Of a DNA stretch of 57,878 nucleotides, positions 7,720-17,493 are shown piece after piece. The stretch covers positions 1 through 57,878 of the forward strand of contig JAAELL010000032.1 in the NCBI GenBank assembly GCA_024226735.1, given 5' to 3'. The position numbers and the translations under genes are program-made. The notes under the pieces are model-generated. The model was not told where the DNA came from. It ran no database searches and saw only the letters and a program-made list of their open reading frames with translations. Origin of the DNA: a bacterium. GTDB taxonomy: Bacteria > Planctomycetota > UBA1135 > GCA-002686595. Within the stretch, counting starts at the first letter, position 1, and the number at the start of each line of letters is the position of its first letter.

Positions 7720-8631
7720 ATGCCCGAGCTCCCCGACGTCGAGGCCTACCTGCACGCGCTCAGGCGCGAGGTCGTCGGTCGCGCCTGGACCGGAGTGCGG
7801 CTCAAGAGCCCGTTTCTGTTGCGCTCGGTCGAGCCTCCGCTCGCGGCATTGACCGGGCGCACGATCGACGGCGTGCGGCGGCTCGGCAAGCGCATCATCT
7901 TCGAGTTCGCGCCCGACGACGCGGGCGAACGAGCGGGTGAAGCGCTCTTCATGGTCCTGCACCTGATGATCGCCGGCCGGCTGCGCTGGAAGAAGGCGGG
8001 CGCGGGACTGCCGGGCAAGATGGGCCTCGCCGCGTTCGACTTCGAGCATGGAACGCTGATGCTGACCGAGGCGAGCTCGAAGAAGCGCGCTTCGCTGTAC
8101 GTCGTCCGCGGAGAGGAGGGACTCGCCGCGCACGACCCGGGCGGGATCGACCCGTTCGCCTGCGACGCGCAGTCCTTCGGCGCAGCCCTTACGCGCGCCA
8201 ACCACACGATCAAGCGCGCGCTGACCGACCCGCGCATCTTCAGCGGCATCGGCAACGCGTACTCGGACGAAATCCTGCACGCTGCGCATATGTCGCCATT
8301 CAAGCGCACGCAGGATCTCGAGCCCGCTGAAGTCGAGCGGCTGCTCGCGGCCACGCGGGACACGCTGGAGCTCTGGCGCGACCGCTTCGTCGCCGATGCC
8401 GAGAAGAAGTTCCCGGACAAGGTGACTGCCTTCCGGCCCGAGATGGCCGTGCACGGCAAGTACGGCGAGCCCTGTCCCGAGTGCGAGGCACCGGTGCAGC
8501 GCATCGTGTACGCCTCGAACGAGGCAAACTACTGCGCGCGCTGCCAAACGGGCGGGAAGCTGCTCGCCGACCGGGCACTCTCGCGACTCTTGAAGGACGA
8601 TTGGCCGAAGACGCTGGAGGAGCTGGAATGA
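7720..8631 (+). CDS. mutM: Formamidopyrimidine-DNA glycosylase (MutM/Fpg family)
   Basis: This is a base-excision repair glycosylase/AP lyase for oxidised purines. The start MPELPDVE provides the N-terminal Pro2 nucleophile and Glu3 general acid. LGKR (residues 55-58) gives the conserved beta-F lysine. The H2TH segment SGIGNAYSDEIL is intact. A four-Cys zinc finger (CPEC then CARC) lies near the C-terminus. At 303 residues it is slightly longer than the ~270 norm, with a ~20-residue tail after the zinc finger. It is divergent from selA and followed by recJ 86 bases later, so a small repair unit is likely. Fpg and Nei relatives share this fold, so exact lesion preference is uncertain. Confidence 0.92.
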   Translation: MPELPDVEAYLHALRREVVGRAWTGVRLKSPFLLRSVEPPLAALTGRTIDGVRRLGKRIIFEFAPDDAGERAGEALFMVLHLMIAGRLRWKKAGAGLPGKMGLAAFDFEHGTLMLTEASSKKRASLYVVRGEEGLAAHDPGGIDPFACDAQSFGAALTRANHTIKRALTDPRIFSGIGNAYSDEILHAAHMSPFKRTQDLEPAEVERLLAATRDTLELWRDRFVADAEKKFPDKVTAFRPEMAVHGKYGEPCPECEAPVQRIVYASNEANYCARCQTGGKLLADRALSRLLKDDWPKTLEELE

Positions 8632-8717
8632 TCGGGTCCGGCCAGCCACTTCACGAACGCCAGCTCGTCACGTTTCCGTGAGGGAGTCGGGGGGAGCGTT
8701 CCCTATACTCCCGCCCC

Positions 8718-10484
8718 ATGCCCGACCAGCCGACGACGACCCAGCCCTGTTGGACATTCCGTCAGCCCGACCGCACGGTCGTCGCCGACCTCGTGCGCAA
8801 GGAGGGCGTCCCCGAGACGGTCGCAGAGCTGCTCGCCAACCGCGGCTTCAAGGCCGGCGGCGCGGTGCACCACCACCTGCACCCCGACCTCAAGCGGCTG
8901 CACGACCCGTTCCTGTTGCCGGGGATGCGCGAGGCGACCCAGCGCCTGACGCGCGCGATCGACGCGGGTGAGACGATCCTCGTGCACGGCGACTACGACG
9001 TCGACGGCGTGACGGGCACGGTACTGTTGACCAAGCTCTTCGAGCACCTCGGCGCGAAAGCGGTGTGGCACATCCCCAACCGCTTCACCGACGGCTACTC
9101 CTTCGGCCAGCACTCGATCGATCGCGCGCGCGAGGTCGGGGCGAGCGTCGTGATCAGCGTCGACAACGGGACCTCGGCGGCCGAGACGATCGGCGAGCTC
9201 AAGGCGCTCGGCGTCGACACGATCGTCACCGACCACCACGAGCCACCGCAGGGCGCCCTCCCCGACGCGGTCGCGATCGTGAATCCGAAGCTCGTCGATT
9301 CGACCTACCCGTTCCGCGAGCTGTGCGGCGGCGCGGTCGCGTTCAAGCTCGCGTGGGGCCTGTGCCAGGAGATCTCGGGCGCGACGCGCGTGCGCAACGA
9401 TCTGCGCGACTTCCTGATCGAGGCGATGGGCTACGTCGCGATCGCGACCGTGTGCGACGTCGTGCCGCTCGTCGACGAGAACCGCATCCTCGCGCGCTTC
9501 GGTCTGCGGGCGCTCGAGCAGCGTCCTTCGCCCGGCGTGCGCGCGCTGTTGCACGTGTCGGGGCTGGGCGGCTGCAAGCTCGGGGCCGAGGACGTCGGGT
9601 TTCAGATCGGACCGCGCCTCAACGCCTCGGGGCGACTCGCGACGGCGGCACGAGCAGTCGACGTGCTGCTGGCCAAGGACGACGATCGCGCCGGCGAGCT
9701 CGCAACCGCGCTCGACGAGATGAACCAGGAGCGACGCCGCATCGAGCGCGAGTTACTCACGGAGGCCGAACAGCAGGCCGAGGCGTACGCGGACGCCGAG
9801 CGCTGGCCGGTGCTCGTCGTCGCGGGCCAGGGCTGGCACCAAGGCGTCGTCGGCATTGTCGCCGCACGCCTGGTCGACCGGGCGCACCGGCCCGCGCTCG
9901 TCATCGGCCTCGATGGCGAAGAGGGGCGCGGCAGTGCACGCTCGGTCGCGGGCTTCAGCGTGCTCGAGGCCATGCACGGCGGCGCCGAGCACATGCAGCG
10001 CTACGGCGGACACGCCGCGGCAGCGGGGTGCGAAGTGCGCGCGGAAGCGATCGACGACCTGCGCGAAGCGGTGTGCGCCAAGGCCCGCGAGCTGCTCGGC
10101 GACGGCGGCTACGCGCGGCCGGAGCTCGTGATCGACACCGAGCTCGAGCTGCCGCTCCTGGACGCCGTCCTCATGCGTCAGATCGACCGGCTCGAGCCGT
10201 TCGGCGAGCAGAACGAGAAGCCGATCCTGCTGTCGCGCGACGTGCGTCTCGACGAGGCGCCGCGCGTGATCGGCGCCACGGGCGCTCACTTGCTCCTGCG
10301 CCTGCGGCGCGGCGAGCGCGTCCTGAAAGCCCTCGCGTTCGGCATGGCCGCACGCGTGGACGAGCTCGCGCTCGGGGCTCCGCTCGACGTGGTCTACACC
10401 CCGCGCTGGAACACGTTCCGCGGCGAGACGAACCTCGAGCTCGTCCTCCACGACTTCCGCGCGTCAGAACCCAAGCCGGCGTAG
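8718..10484 (+). CDS. recJ: Single-stranded-DNA-specific exonuclease RecJ
   Basis: RecJ is a 5'-3' exonuclease on single-stranded DNA used in recombination and mismatch/base-excision repair. The 588-residue length is typical. DHH-family metal motifs are all present: GDYDVDG (91-97), SVDNGTS (148-153) and TDHHEPP (171-177). The DHHA1 domain has RYGGHAAAAGCEV, and the OB-fold region follows with EPFGEQNEKPILL. The ATG at 8718 follows mutM closely. The 3' end overlaps the convergent downstream gene by 21 bases, so no separate terminator exists between them. Confidence 0.95.
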   Translation: MPDQPTTTQPCWTFRQPDRTVVADLVRKEGVPETVAELLANRGFKAGGAVHHHLHPDLKRLHDPFLLPGMREATQRLTRAIDAGETILVHGDYDVDGVTGTVLLTKLFEHLGAKAVWHIPNRFTDGYSFGQHSIDRAREVGASVVISVDNGTSAAETIGELKALGVDTIVTDHHEPPQGALPDAVAIVNPKLVDSTYPFRELCGGAVAFKLAWGLCQEISGATRVRNDLRDFLIEAMGYVAIATVCDVVPLVDENRILARFGLRALEQRPSPGVRALLHVSGLGGCKLGAEDVGFQIGPRLNASGRLATAARAVDVLLAKDDDRAGELATALDEMNQERRRIERELLTEAEQQAEAYADAERWPVLVVAGQGWHQGVVGIVAARLVDRAHRPALVIGLDGEEGRGSARSVAGFSVLEAMHGGAEHMQRYGGHAAAAGCEVRAEAIDDLREAVCAKARELLGDGGYARPELVIDTELELPLLDAVLMRQIDRLEPFGEQNEKPILLSRDVRLDEAPRVIGATGAHLLLRLRRGERVLKALAFGMAARVDELALGAPLDVVYTPRWNTFRGETNLELVLHDFRASEPKPA

Positions 10485-11330
10485 GGCCGGCGCGTCCGCG
10501 CCGCGATTGAGCTTCCAGTAGCGCATCCGCTCGGTTCCGGTGAGCTCGCCGGAGTGGGCGCCCTCGTACGGCTTGCCGTCCGGACGCGTCCAGCTCCAGC
10601 GCAAGATGCGGTGCGGGGCGTCGAGCTCGACGAAGAACCTCCCCGTGCGCTCGTCGCCGACCCGCACGACGTACTCGATCGCCTCGAAGCGCTGGCCGGC
10701 GACGTCGGTCACACCGACGACGTCGACACGCTGGATCGAGGCGGTCCGCCACTGCGCCGGCGCGTGCGTCAGGCGGCGATGGAACGCGCCCGGCAAGAAC
10801 GGCACCTCGCGCACGACGCCCGGGACGAGGTACGCACCGCGCAACCCGCGCAGGAGCACGAACAGACGCTCCTCCTCCACTCCGCCCTCCGGCCGCGCGA
10901 GCTTGCCGGCGGTCGACTCGTTCTCGAAGTAGCTGTGCAGCGTGTGCTCGATCACGTCCTCGCGCGGGACCAGCTGCTCGAAGACGTGCCCGCACCACTC
11001 GGCGCTCGAGTACGTCGTCTTCAACGGCGAGAAGTCCTTCGTGCGCACGAAGAGCGACGTCATCGTGTCGTAGTCGTAGATGCCCGTCGGGAAGTCGCGC
11101 ATGAAGTTGAGCTTGAGCGCATCGACGGCGTCGTTCGCGTCGTCGGACTTGACGCGCGCCGACTCGCTGACGGGCTCGGTGACGTAGATCGTGATGGCGC
11201 GCCCGACGCGCGGTTCGCCGTAGCGCTGGACCGCGAAGCGGTAGCCGGAGACCTCCGCCTTGCCGTCGTGCCAATGGTCGGAGAACTCATCGAGGGGAGC
11301 GAGAACGGCGAGGAGCAGCGAGAGGATCAT
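10464..11330 (-). CDS. Conserved exported protein of unknown function
   Basis: This 288-residue protein has a short hydrophobic leader (MILSLLLAVLAP) consistent with export. The mature protein has motifs WHDGKAEVSGY, RYGEPRVG, IYVTEPV, MRDFPTGIYDYDTMTS and SSAEWCGHVFEQL. I recall this pattern from a conserved family in Bacteroidetes and planctomycetes that is often mislabelled 'septum formation inhibitor Maf'; it does not show the Maf pyrophosphatase motifs. No catalytic residues can be assigned. Its 3' end overlaps recJ by 21 bases tail to tail. Function unknown. Confidence 0.75.
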   Translation of the reverse strand: MILSLLLAVLAPLDEFSDHWHDGKAEVSGYRFAVQRYGEPRVGRAITIYVTEPVSESARVKSDDANDAVDALKLNFMRDFPTGIYDYDTMTSLFVRTKDFSPLKTTYSSAEWCGHVFEQLVPREDVIEHTLHSYFENESTAGKLARPEGGVEEERLFVLLRGLRGAYLVPGVVREVPFLPGAFHRRLTHAPAQWRTASIQRVDVVGVTDVAGQRFEAIEYVVRVGDERTGRFFVELDAPHRILRWSWTRPDGKPYEGAHSGELTGTERMRYWKLNRGADAPALRRLGF

Positions 11331-11394
11331 GGCAGTAGCATTAGCCTACGCGCGCGAATTGCACAACCGGCATCTCGCGCGCGTCCGGCGTCCG

Positions 11395-13221
11395 CTACAG
11401 CGTGAACGTCACCATCCAACCGTTCGTCAGGTTCGAGTGGGTGCCGCCGTTGCCGCACGGCCCGCCGACCGGGTCCCGGTACCAGGCCTGAAAGTACCAA
11501 GTCTGTCCGAGCTCGATGCACCCGCCCGCCCCAAGCGTCGTGCAGGACGCGTCGATGATCGGACCCAGCGCGGTGCCCTCGCCGAACTCTGCAGTCCCGG
11601 CCGCTCCGGTGTTGAAGACCTGCTGCTGGAACCGGAACAGCGGGAAGGCCGGGCTGCTATCGACGCAGCGGTAGCCGTCGGCGAGCGGCGCCGACGTCGT
11701 GCCCTGGCCCATGAAGAAGATGCCGAACTGGTTCGAGGGCAAGTCGGTCACGCGCAGGACGATGTCGTCGGAGAACACCGAGCTCGTGCCGTCGCCCGTG
11801 AGCTCGGCGCCCGCGCCGGTCGAGTTCTCGCACCCCGCGTTCGCGTTCCCGTTGCCGCAGGGCGCGTTCGCCGCCGTGCACTGGCAGAACGAGGTGCCCT
11901 TGGGCTCGCACTCGTCGGGGATACTGTTGCCGTTGACGTCGCACGAGAAGCCGGTGTTGATGTCGACCCAGTCCTCGATGCCGTTGTTGTTGCAGTCGGT
12001 GATCTTGTCGCCGGTCACGTCGCCGGCGTTGAGGTCGTCGCTCGACGTGCCGCCGCGATCCGCGACCAGACCGAGACTCTCCGCCGTGATGAAAATGCCC
12101 GGCGTCGTCGCCCCACCCACCGGCGGAACGAGGACATCCCCTTCGACGATCTGCAGCCCGAGCAGCGAATCGACCATCCCGATCAACGCCGATCCGCGGC
12201 GGACGGAGAAGAGCAACATGTCGGAGGGCACGCCGGTGAAGCCTGCGAGCCAGTCGTACGGAATGACGGAACGCTGGTAGCCAGGCATTCCGTTCTCGAC
12301 GAGGACGAGCGCGTCGAGGTCGTCGGTGTTCGGTCCCATGAGATCGAGCCCGAGCTGCGCCGAGTCCGCGTAGACCTGAAACTGGCCGCCGGGGATGCGT
12401 ACGAGGACGTCGCCTGCGCGAACGTTCTCAAACTGAGCCGTGCCTGAGTTCGGAACCATCACGAGCGGGTCGAAGAACGCGCCATCGACCGAGAAGAACA
12501 CGGGCCCGGTCAACGGGTCCGGGCGCGGCCCGATGTTGAGGGCGTCCAAGTTGTCACCCATGTCGGGGTTGCTCGGCAATCCCGTACCCGCGATGTTGCC
12601 CTCGATCAAGCCGACGCCGGGGTAGATGGTCGCGGCAAGCGTCGCGCTCGGAAGCCCATCGCCGTCGACGACGCCGACGTTGTTGAAGAGCACCGGCGGC
12701 GTCGGTGCGGGCGGCAGCATGTTCGAGCCAAAGATGTCCGTACCGTGGTCGCCAGTCGCGAACTCGCTCGTGACCGAGGGGACGATCGGGTTGCCGGAGT
12801 CGCCGGTCGCGTACTCGTCCACTGAGAAGTAAACGGTGTAGTCCTCCCCCGCCGAACCCGTCAGGAGGAAATCATCTCCGAACGAGAGCGCATCGACCTC
12901 GACTCCACAGGGCTGGCTCGGCGGATGGGGAGAGCACAGGTCGTACCGTGACAACCCGAGCTGGCCGCCGTTCAGGAACGTGCGCGGGGGCGGCAGGGGT
13001 CCGAACGCAGGCCGGCCGAGCGGCGGGAAGAGCAAATCGCCCTCGGTGATGGGCGCCCCGGCGGGGCTCTGCATCGAGATCGTCGGCCCGTGCCAGTCGA
13101 TCGAGAACGTCACGTCCTGCTGAGCCGCACTGGCAAAGGCGATGCACGTGGCGGCGAGGCCGAAGCTCACCACCAGGCGGCGGACGGGGCGGCGGATGGT
13201 CGCGAATCGAGAGTGGCTCAT
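11395..13221 (-). CDS. Large secreted protein with DDLDAL-type repeats, EF-hand-like motif and shared C-terminal domain
   Basis: This is a 608-residue exported protein with a signal peptide ending near ASAAQQ (residue ~34). The body has a duplicated layout with motifs GVEVDALSFG, GDNLDALNIG, PNSGTAQF, LGLDLMGPNTDDLDALVL and DMLLFSVRRGSALIGM. A Ca-binding stretch follows near residue 410: DCNNNGIEDWVDI, then DVNGNSIPDECE. The last ~150 residues are a divergent copy of the C-terminal domain shared by several exported proteins here: NSTGAGAEL, LPSNQFGIFF, GQTWYFQAWYRD. It is a paralog of the protein at 37711-39480. Function unknown; surface location inferred. Confidence 0.85.
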   Translation of the reverse strand: MSHSRFATIRRPVRRLVVSFGLAATCIAFASAAQQDVTFSIDWHGPTISMQSPAGAPITEGDLLFPPLGRPAFGPLPPPRTFLNGGQLGLSRYDLCSPHPPSQPCGVEVDALSFGDDFLLTGSAGEDYTVYFSVDEYATGDSGNPIVPSVTSEFATGDHGTDIFGSNMLPPAPTPPVLFNNVGVVDGDGLPSATLAATIYPGVGLIEGNIAGTGLPSNPDMGDNLDALNIGPRPDPLTGPVFFSVDGAFFDPLVMVPNSGTAQFENVRAGDVLVRIPGGQFQVYADSAQLGLDLMGPNTDDLDALVLVENGMPGYQRSVIPYDWLAGFTGVPSDMLLFSVRRGSALIGMVDSLLGLQIVEGDVLVPPVGGATTPGIFITAESLGLVADRGGTSSDDLNAGDVTGDKITDCNNNGIEDWVDINTGFSCDVNGNSIPDECEPKGTSFCQCTAANAPCGNGNANAGCENSTGAGAELTGDGTSSVFSDDIVLRVTDLPSNQFGIFFMGQGTTSAPLADGYRCVDSSPAFPLFRFQQQVFNTGAAGTAEFGEGTALGPIIDASCTTLGAGGCIELGQTWYFQAWYRDPVGGPCGNGGTHSNLTNGWMVTFTL

Positions 13222-13258
13222 GATGGCACGACGGACAGGTGTCGGTGAGACGGACTCC

Positions 13259-13279
13259 GAACCCGAGTCTACCGGGTTC
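13259..13279 (-). terminator. Hairpin at the end of the twin Ca-repeat gene
   Basis: GAACCCG (13259-13265) pairs with CGGGTTC (13273-13279) around a 7-base loop, reaching into the stop codon of the minus-strand gene that ends at 13278. No T-tract is visible. It is placed between two co-directional minus-strand genes. Confidence 0.4.
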
Positions 13280-13793
13280 AGGGTTTGCGGGTGTCTTGGA
13301 CGGGCGAGCCGGCTGTGGTGTTCGCGTGGTGTGCGTGTTCTGCTTCGACCTCGTCAGGGATCGCGTTCCCGTTCACGTCCTCGGAGAAGCCGGTCTGGAT
13401 GTCGACCCAGTCTTCGATGCCGTTCCCATTGCAGTCGCTGATCCCCCTGTTTCCGTCGGTGGTCCCGGACTCCGCGGGCCGCACCGAGGTGAACTCGGCC
13501 TCCACCTCATCGGGAATGGCGTTCGCGTTCTCGTCGAGGGACGTACCGACGGCGATGTCGACCCAGTCGTCGACCCCGTTGCCGTTCGCGTCGCTCACGA
13601 GCGGAGCGGCGCGGGCCGCCGGGACCGCTGTCGATTCCGCTGCCTGGCCGGTCGCCTGACCCGACGGCGAGGAGGCCGGCGCGAGGGGTGGCTCACATGG
13701 AGACGCACAGGTCGCCAGTAGGGCGGCAGCGAGCGTCGGCCACCAGTGGGGATGGGTCTGTGTCCGTTGGACCTGGTATTTGGGGGTATTCAT
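13278..13793 (-). CDS. Small exported protein with two Ca-binding EF-hand-like repeats
   Basis: This is a 171-residue protein. An N-terminal hydrophobic stretch around WWPTLAAALLATCASPCEPP suggests a signal peptide, perhaps lipoprotein type. After an Ala/Pro-rich linker come two near-identical ~33-residue repeats: DANGNGVDDWVDI...DENANAIPDEVEAE and DCNGNGIEDWVDI...DVNGNAIPDEVEAE. The D-x-N-x-N-G-x-x-D spacing is that of dockerin or thrombospondin-3-like calcium loops. The ATG at 13793 is chosen over one 21 bases upstream because GAGG sits 7 bases before it. It lies downstream of the kinase gene on the same strand. A carrier or spacer role is possible. Confidence 0.7.
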   Translation of the reverse strand: MNTPKYQVQRTQTHPHWWPTLAAALLATCASPCEPPLAPASSPSGQATGQAAESTAVPAARAAPLVSDANGNGVDDWVDIAVGTSLDENANAIPDEVEAEFTSVRPAESGTTDGNRGISDCNGNGIEDWVDIQTGFSEDVNGNAIPDEVEAEHAHHANTTAGSPVQDTRKP

Positions 13794-13880
13794 GGGCGAA
13801 CCTCGTGCCCCCAAAGTGTGCCTGCGCCGGCGAGGACGACAGGAAAACTGCTTTTTTCCACGAGCGGGCAGGCCGCGGGG

Positions 13881-16800
13881 TCAACGATCCTCGGACACCT
13901 CGAGCTCGCGATTGCGCTCCCAGGTTTCCAGATCGCGCGGTCTGCGTGCACGGGCGACGGCGAGGGGATCGACGGGCCACACCCAAGCGCTCCCGTCCTC
14001 CGCCGTCGAGAGCACCCGCGCCGCGCCTCCCCGCCCGATCAAATCGACCGCGGTCACCGCGCCACCGTGCAGCGCGAACTGGATGACCGTGCTCCCGTCG
14101 CTCGCATCCCAGACGAGCACGCTGCCGTTCACCGACCCGGTCGCGATCGTGTCCCCCGCCCCGCCGACGTCCGTGTCGGTCAGAGCGCTCGAGTGGTTGA
14201 CGAGCGGCCGGACGCGCCCGTCCTCCTCGGCGAGGTACTCGATCCGCACCGCGGCCCCCACCGTGCGCAGACCCGCCACGAGCACGCGGTCGGAGTCGCC
14301 CAGGAACTGCACGGTGTGGTTCTTGCCGAGTCGACGGTCGGGCCAGGCGGGCTCGAGGGTAGCGACTTCGAACGTGCGCAGGACGTTGTCGAGACAGACG
14401 ACTGCGAGGTGCTCGCCGTCGGCGCTGAACGCCAGGCACTCGACGCCCGACGGCGCATTGGCGCGAAACTTCTCGAACTTGACCTGATCGATCACGGCAC
14501 CCGACTTCGCGTCGCGCACGACGACCTCGTCCACCCTTCCGCCGGTCGCGAGGCGCTGGCCGTCGGGCGTGAAGCTGGCGCACGTGATCGGTCCGGCCTG
14601 ACCGATCAGCTCGACCGCGAAGGGATCGTCCATCCCGGTCCACAAGAACGCTCGGCCGGCATCGTCGATCGACACGACCGTCCGCTCGTCGAGCCCGAAC
14701 GAAGCGCGCACGACGGGGCTCGCGTGCACGAGGGGGGCGCCCACCAAGCAGCCCGACTCGAGGTCGACTCGCAAGACCGCTCCGCCCTCCAGGATCGCGA
14801 GCGCGTAGATGCCGTCGGGCGACAGCGCTCCGCCGCGGACCGGCTCCCCGGCATCGATCTCGTGCAGGAGCTGGCCGGCGCCGCGGCCGGCCTCGGACCC
14901 AGGAGGCGTGTTCCAGACGCACACGCGGCCCGACTGCGTCGTCGTGATCGCACGCGTGCCGTCCAGCCCGAAGGCGCCCCAGGACACGGCGCTCCCGTCG
15001 CCGACCAGGTCGTACACGTCGGGGAAGCCATCCGCGCGCCAAACGAGGCCCCAGGGCGAGGGGCTGAGCGTCAGCAGGCGCTTACCGTCCGGTGCCCACA
15101 TCGTGCGAATGGGACGCACGAGCTCGCGGTGCTCGGTGAGCAGCCGGCCGGTGGCGACGTCGAACATCCGCACGACCGTGTCGAAGGAGGAGGTGACGAC
15201 GCGCGTCCCGTCGGGGCTGAAGGCGGCGTGTGCGACGATCTTGTCGTACTCGCCGAGCGGGGTGCGCTCGCGCGTCGCGAGCTCGATCGCCCACGCACCC
15301 GACGCATCGCCGTCCTGGGTCGTTGTCACCAGCCGCGTGCCGTCCGGCGAGAACGTCGCGCACGTCGCGGTCCCGGTGTGGACGTGCGGGTCGCCGATCG
15401 GGTCGCCCGTGGCGGCGTCCCACACGTGGACGGTGCCGTCGCGCGACGCGGTGACGGCACGCGCTCCGGTCGCGTCGAACTCCGCCCACATGACTGGACT
15501 CACGTGCCACAGCTCGACCAGCGGCGTCCGCGTCGCGACGTCCCAGATCCGCGCGCCGCGTCCCTTGGTGCCGCCCGTCAGCAGCTTCCGGCCGTCCGGG
15601 CTGAACGCGAGTCGGCTCGCACCGGACGCCTCGAGCCGTCCGAGGACCTCGCCGCGGCCGAGGTCGAACAGGCTGATGCCGCTGGCACTCTGCGCCGCGA
15701 CGAGCGCGTCGCTCGCCGGCGCGTACGCGATCGCCACGAGCGCTTCTTCCGCGAGATCGACGTCGTGGACCACCTCGCGCGTCTCGAGCTCGAGGATCCG
15801 CAGGCGGCCGCTCTCGGACCCGTACGCAACCTGCCTCCCCTGCGGATCGAACGCGAGGGAGCGCAGCACGTCGCTCGCGTACGTGACGCTGAACAGGCTC
15901 TCGCCCGTCACCGTGTCCCAGACGCCTAGCGCCCCGTCCGAAGCTGTTTGCGCGTCGCCGCTCGCCTCCCGCGCGCGGTTGTCGATCATCGCGCCGGCGA
16001 CGAGCGCACCGTCCGGGGAGAAGGCGAGGTCGCGGAAGTGCGCGGGCTTGGCCAGGCGCAACACGTGCTCGAGACTGCACGCCGCGAGGGGCCCGAACAG
16101 GCTCGAGTGCGAGCGATAGCTGGGCGCGAGCCGCACCGCTTCCAGGCCGAGCATCAGCGCCACGGCGGGGTTTTCGCTAGCGAGCTCCTGCGCGCGCACG
16201 GAAAGGTAGCGGCTCTGCGCGAGGTCGAAGTTCTTCTGCACCTTCGTCAAGAGCACGAGCGCGATCGTGAGGCCGGAGGTCAACGCGAGCAGCGTGCCGA
16301 CGAGCGCGGTCGCGAGCGCGGGCTGGCGCCGCGCCCAGCGCCGCAGCTTGAGGCTGGTGCTCGCTGGCCGCGCGTGGATCGGCTCGTACTCGCGGATGCG
16401 ACGCAGGTCCTCGGCGAACGCGAGCGCGCTCGCGTAGCGGCGATCGCGCTCCTTCTCGAGTCCGCTCTCGAGCACGACCTTGACGTCCTCGGTCAAGGCG
16501 GGATTCAGCGCGCGCGGATCCGGCACTGGGTCGAACAGGATCGCGCGCTCGAGCTCCAAGCGGTTCTCGCCCGCGAACGGCCGTGCCCCGACGAGGGCCT
16601 CGAACAACGCCACGTTGAGCGAGTAGATGTCGGTACGCCGATCGAGCTCCTCGCGGACGCCGCGCAGCTGCTCGGGCGACATGTAAGCGGGCGTCCCGAA
16701 GATTTCGCCCGAGCGCGTGATCTCCTCTCCGCCCTCCTCGGCGAGCGCCAGTCCGAAGTCGAGGATGACGGGACGACCGTCGGGCTGGACGATGATGTTG

Positions 16801-17450
16801 CCGGGTTTGATATCGCGGTGCACGACGCCGGCCTCGTGCGCGGCGTGCAGGGCGCGCCCAATGCGCTCGAAGAAGTGCAGGACGCGGAAGAGGTCGCCGC
16901 GCGTGCGCGGTATCCACGGCAAGAGCGGTTCGATGGCCTTCGCGCCTTCGGGAACGCTCGCCGCCGCGAGGCTCGCGCCGAGGTCGAGCCCTTCGACGTG
17001 CTGCATCGCGATGTAGGGCGTGTCGCTCTCGACGTCCGCCTCGAGCACGTGGCAGATCCCGGGATGCTCGAGCCGCGCGATGCTCTCCGCCTCGCGCCGG
17101 AAGCGACGTCGCGCTTCGTCGGTGACGAACGCGCCGATCAGGAGCTTGATCGCGACCTTGCGTTCGATGCGCGTATCCTCGGCCAGGTGCACGCTGCCTT
17201 GACCGCCGCTACCCAGCTCTTGCAGAAGGCGGTAGTGACCGACCTGACGTTCACCGGGCTCGAGCTCGGGCGCGTCGCCGGTGCCCGCGTCCTCGGCCCG
17301 CAGCCGCAGATACTCGGCCGCGACGCTCTCCTCGTGTCCGGGGTAGTGCGCGAGGTACTCGGTCAGCGGACGCACTCCGGCACTCGCCTCGTCGTCGAGG
17401 TACTCGGCGAAGAAATCGAAGAGAGCCGCGGCGGTTGCCTCGGTATTCAT
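13881..17450 (-). CDS. Membrane Ser/Thr protein kinase with C-terminal WD40-type propellers
   Basis: This 1189-residue protein phosphorylates Ser/Thr targets, probably in signalling. A short N-terminal region precedes the kinase domain (~73-360): LGSGGQGSV (79-87), VAIK with Lys102, HRDIKPGN (211-218), DFG (231-233) and GTPAYMSPEQL. One membrane helix lies at ~378-401 (PALATALVGTLLALTSG). The remaining ~780 residues are WD40-like repeats, e.g. FSPDGRKLLTGG and VWDAATGDPIGD, probably two propellers. The ATG at 17450 is chosen because upstream sequence belongs to the divergent sigma-factor promoter. The kinase and sigma starts are 43 bases apart, a classic planctomycete kinase-ECF pairing. Confidence 0.93.
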   Translation of the reverse strand: MNTEATAAALFDFFAEYLDDEASAGVRPLTEYLAHYPGHEESVAAEYLRLRAEDAGTGDAPELEPGERQVGHYRLLQELGSGGQGSVHLAEDTRIERKVAIKLLIGAFVTDEARRRFRREAESIARLEHPGICHVLEADVESDTPYIAMQHVEGLDLGASLAAASVPEGAKAIEPLLPWIPRTRGDLFRVLHFFERIGRALHAAHEAGVVHRDIKPGNIIVQPDGRPVILDFGLALAEEGGEEITRSGEIFGTPAYMSPEQLRGVREELDRRTDIYSLNVALFEALVGARPFAGENRLELERAILFDPVPDPRALNPALTEDVKVVLESGLEKERDRRYASALAFAEDLRRIREYEPIHARPASTSLKLRRWARRQPALATALVGTLLALTSGLTIALVLLTKVQKNFDLAQSRYLSVRAQELASENPAVALMLGLEAVRLAPSYRSHSSLFGPLAACSLEHVLRLAKPAHFRDLAFSPDGALVAGAMIDNRAREASGDAQTASDGALGVWDTVTGESLFSVTYASDVLRSLAFDPQGRQVAYGSESGRLRILELETREVVHDVDLAEEALVAIAYAPASDALVAAQSASGISLFDLGRGEVLGRLEASGASRLAFSPDGRKLLTGGTKGRGARIWDVATRTPLVELWHVSPVMWAEFDATGARAVTASRDGTVHVWDAATGDPIGDPHVHTGTATCATFSPDGTRLVTTTQDGDASGAWAIELATRERTPLGEYDKIVAHAAFSPDGTRVVTSSFDTVVRMFDVATGRLLTEHRELVRPIRTMWAPDGKRLLTLSPSPWGLVWRADGFPDVYDLVGDGSAVSWGAFGLDGTRAITTTQSGRVCVWNTPPGSEAGRGAGQLLHEIDAGEPVRGGALSPDGIYALAILEGGAVLRVDLESGCLVGAPLVHASPVVRASFGLDERTVVSIDDAGRAFLWTGMDDPFAVELIGQAGPITCASFTPDGQRLATGGRVDEVVVRDAKSGAVIDQVKFEKFRANAPSGVECLAFSADGEHLAVVCLDNVLRTFEVATLEPAWPDRRLGKNHTVQFLGDSDRVLVAGLRTVGAAVRIEYLAEEDGRVRPLVNHSSALTDTDVGGAGDTIATGSVNGSVLVWDASDGSTVIQFALHGGAVTAVDLIGRGGAARVLSTAEDGSAWVWPVDPLAVARARRPRDLETWERNRELEVSEDR

Positions 17451-17493
17451 TTTGGGGTCCGCGTCCACGACGTGCAGCTTAGCCGGGGCTACC

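Noticed and set aside
6384..7940. 518-codon plus-strand frame opposite selA
   Set aside because: Antisense shadow of selA with no motif.
10464..11330. Maf septum-inhibitor/nucleotide pyrophosphatase
   Set aside because: The protein has an export leader and lacks Maf motifs; the name seems to be a propagated label.
13746..15929. 727-codon plus-strand frame opposite the kinase-WD40 gene
   Set aside because: It is Arg/His/Asp-rich with no recognisable motif and lies antisense to a clearly coding gene; high GC leaves long open antisense frames.
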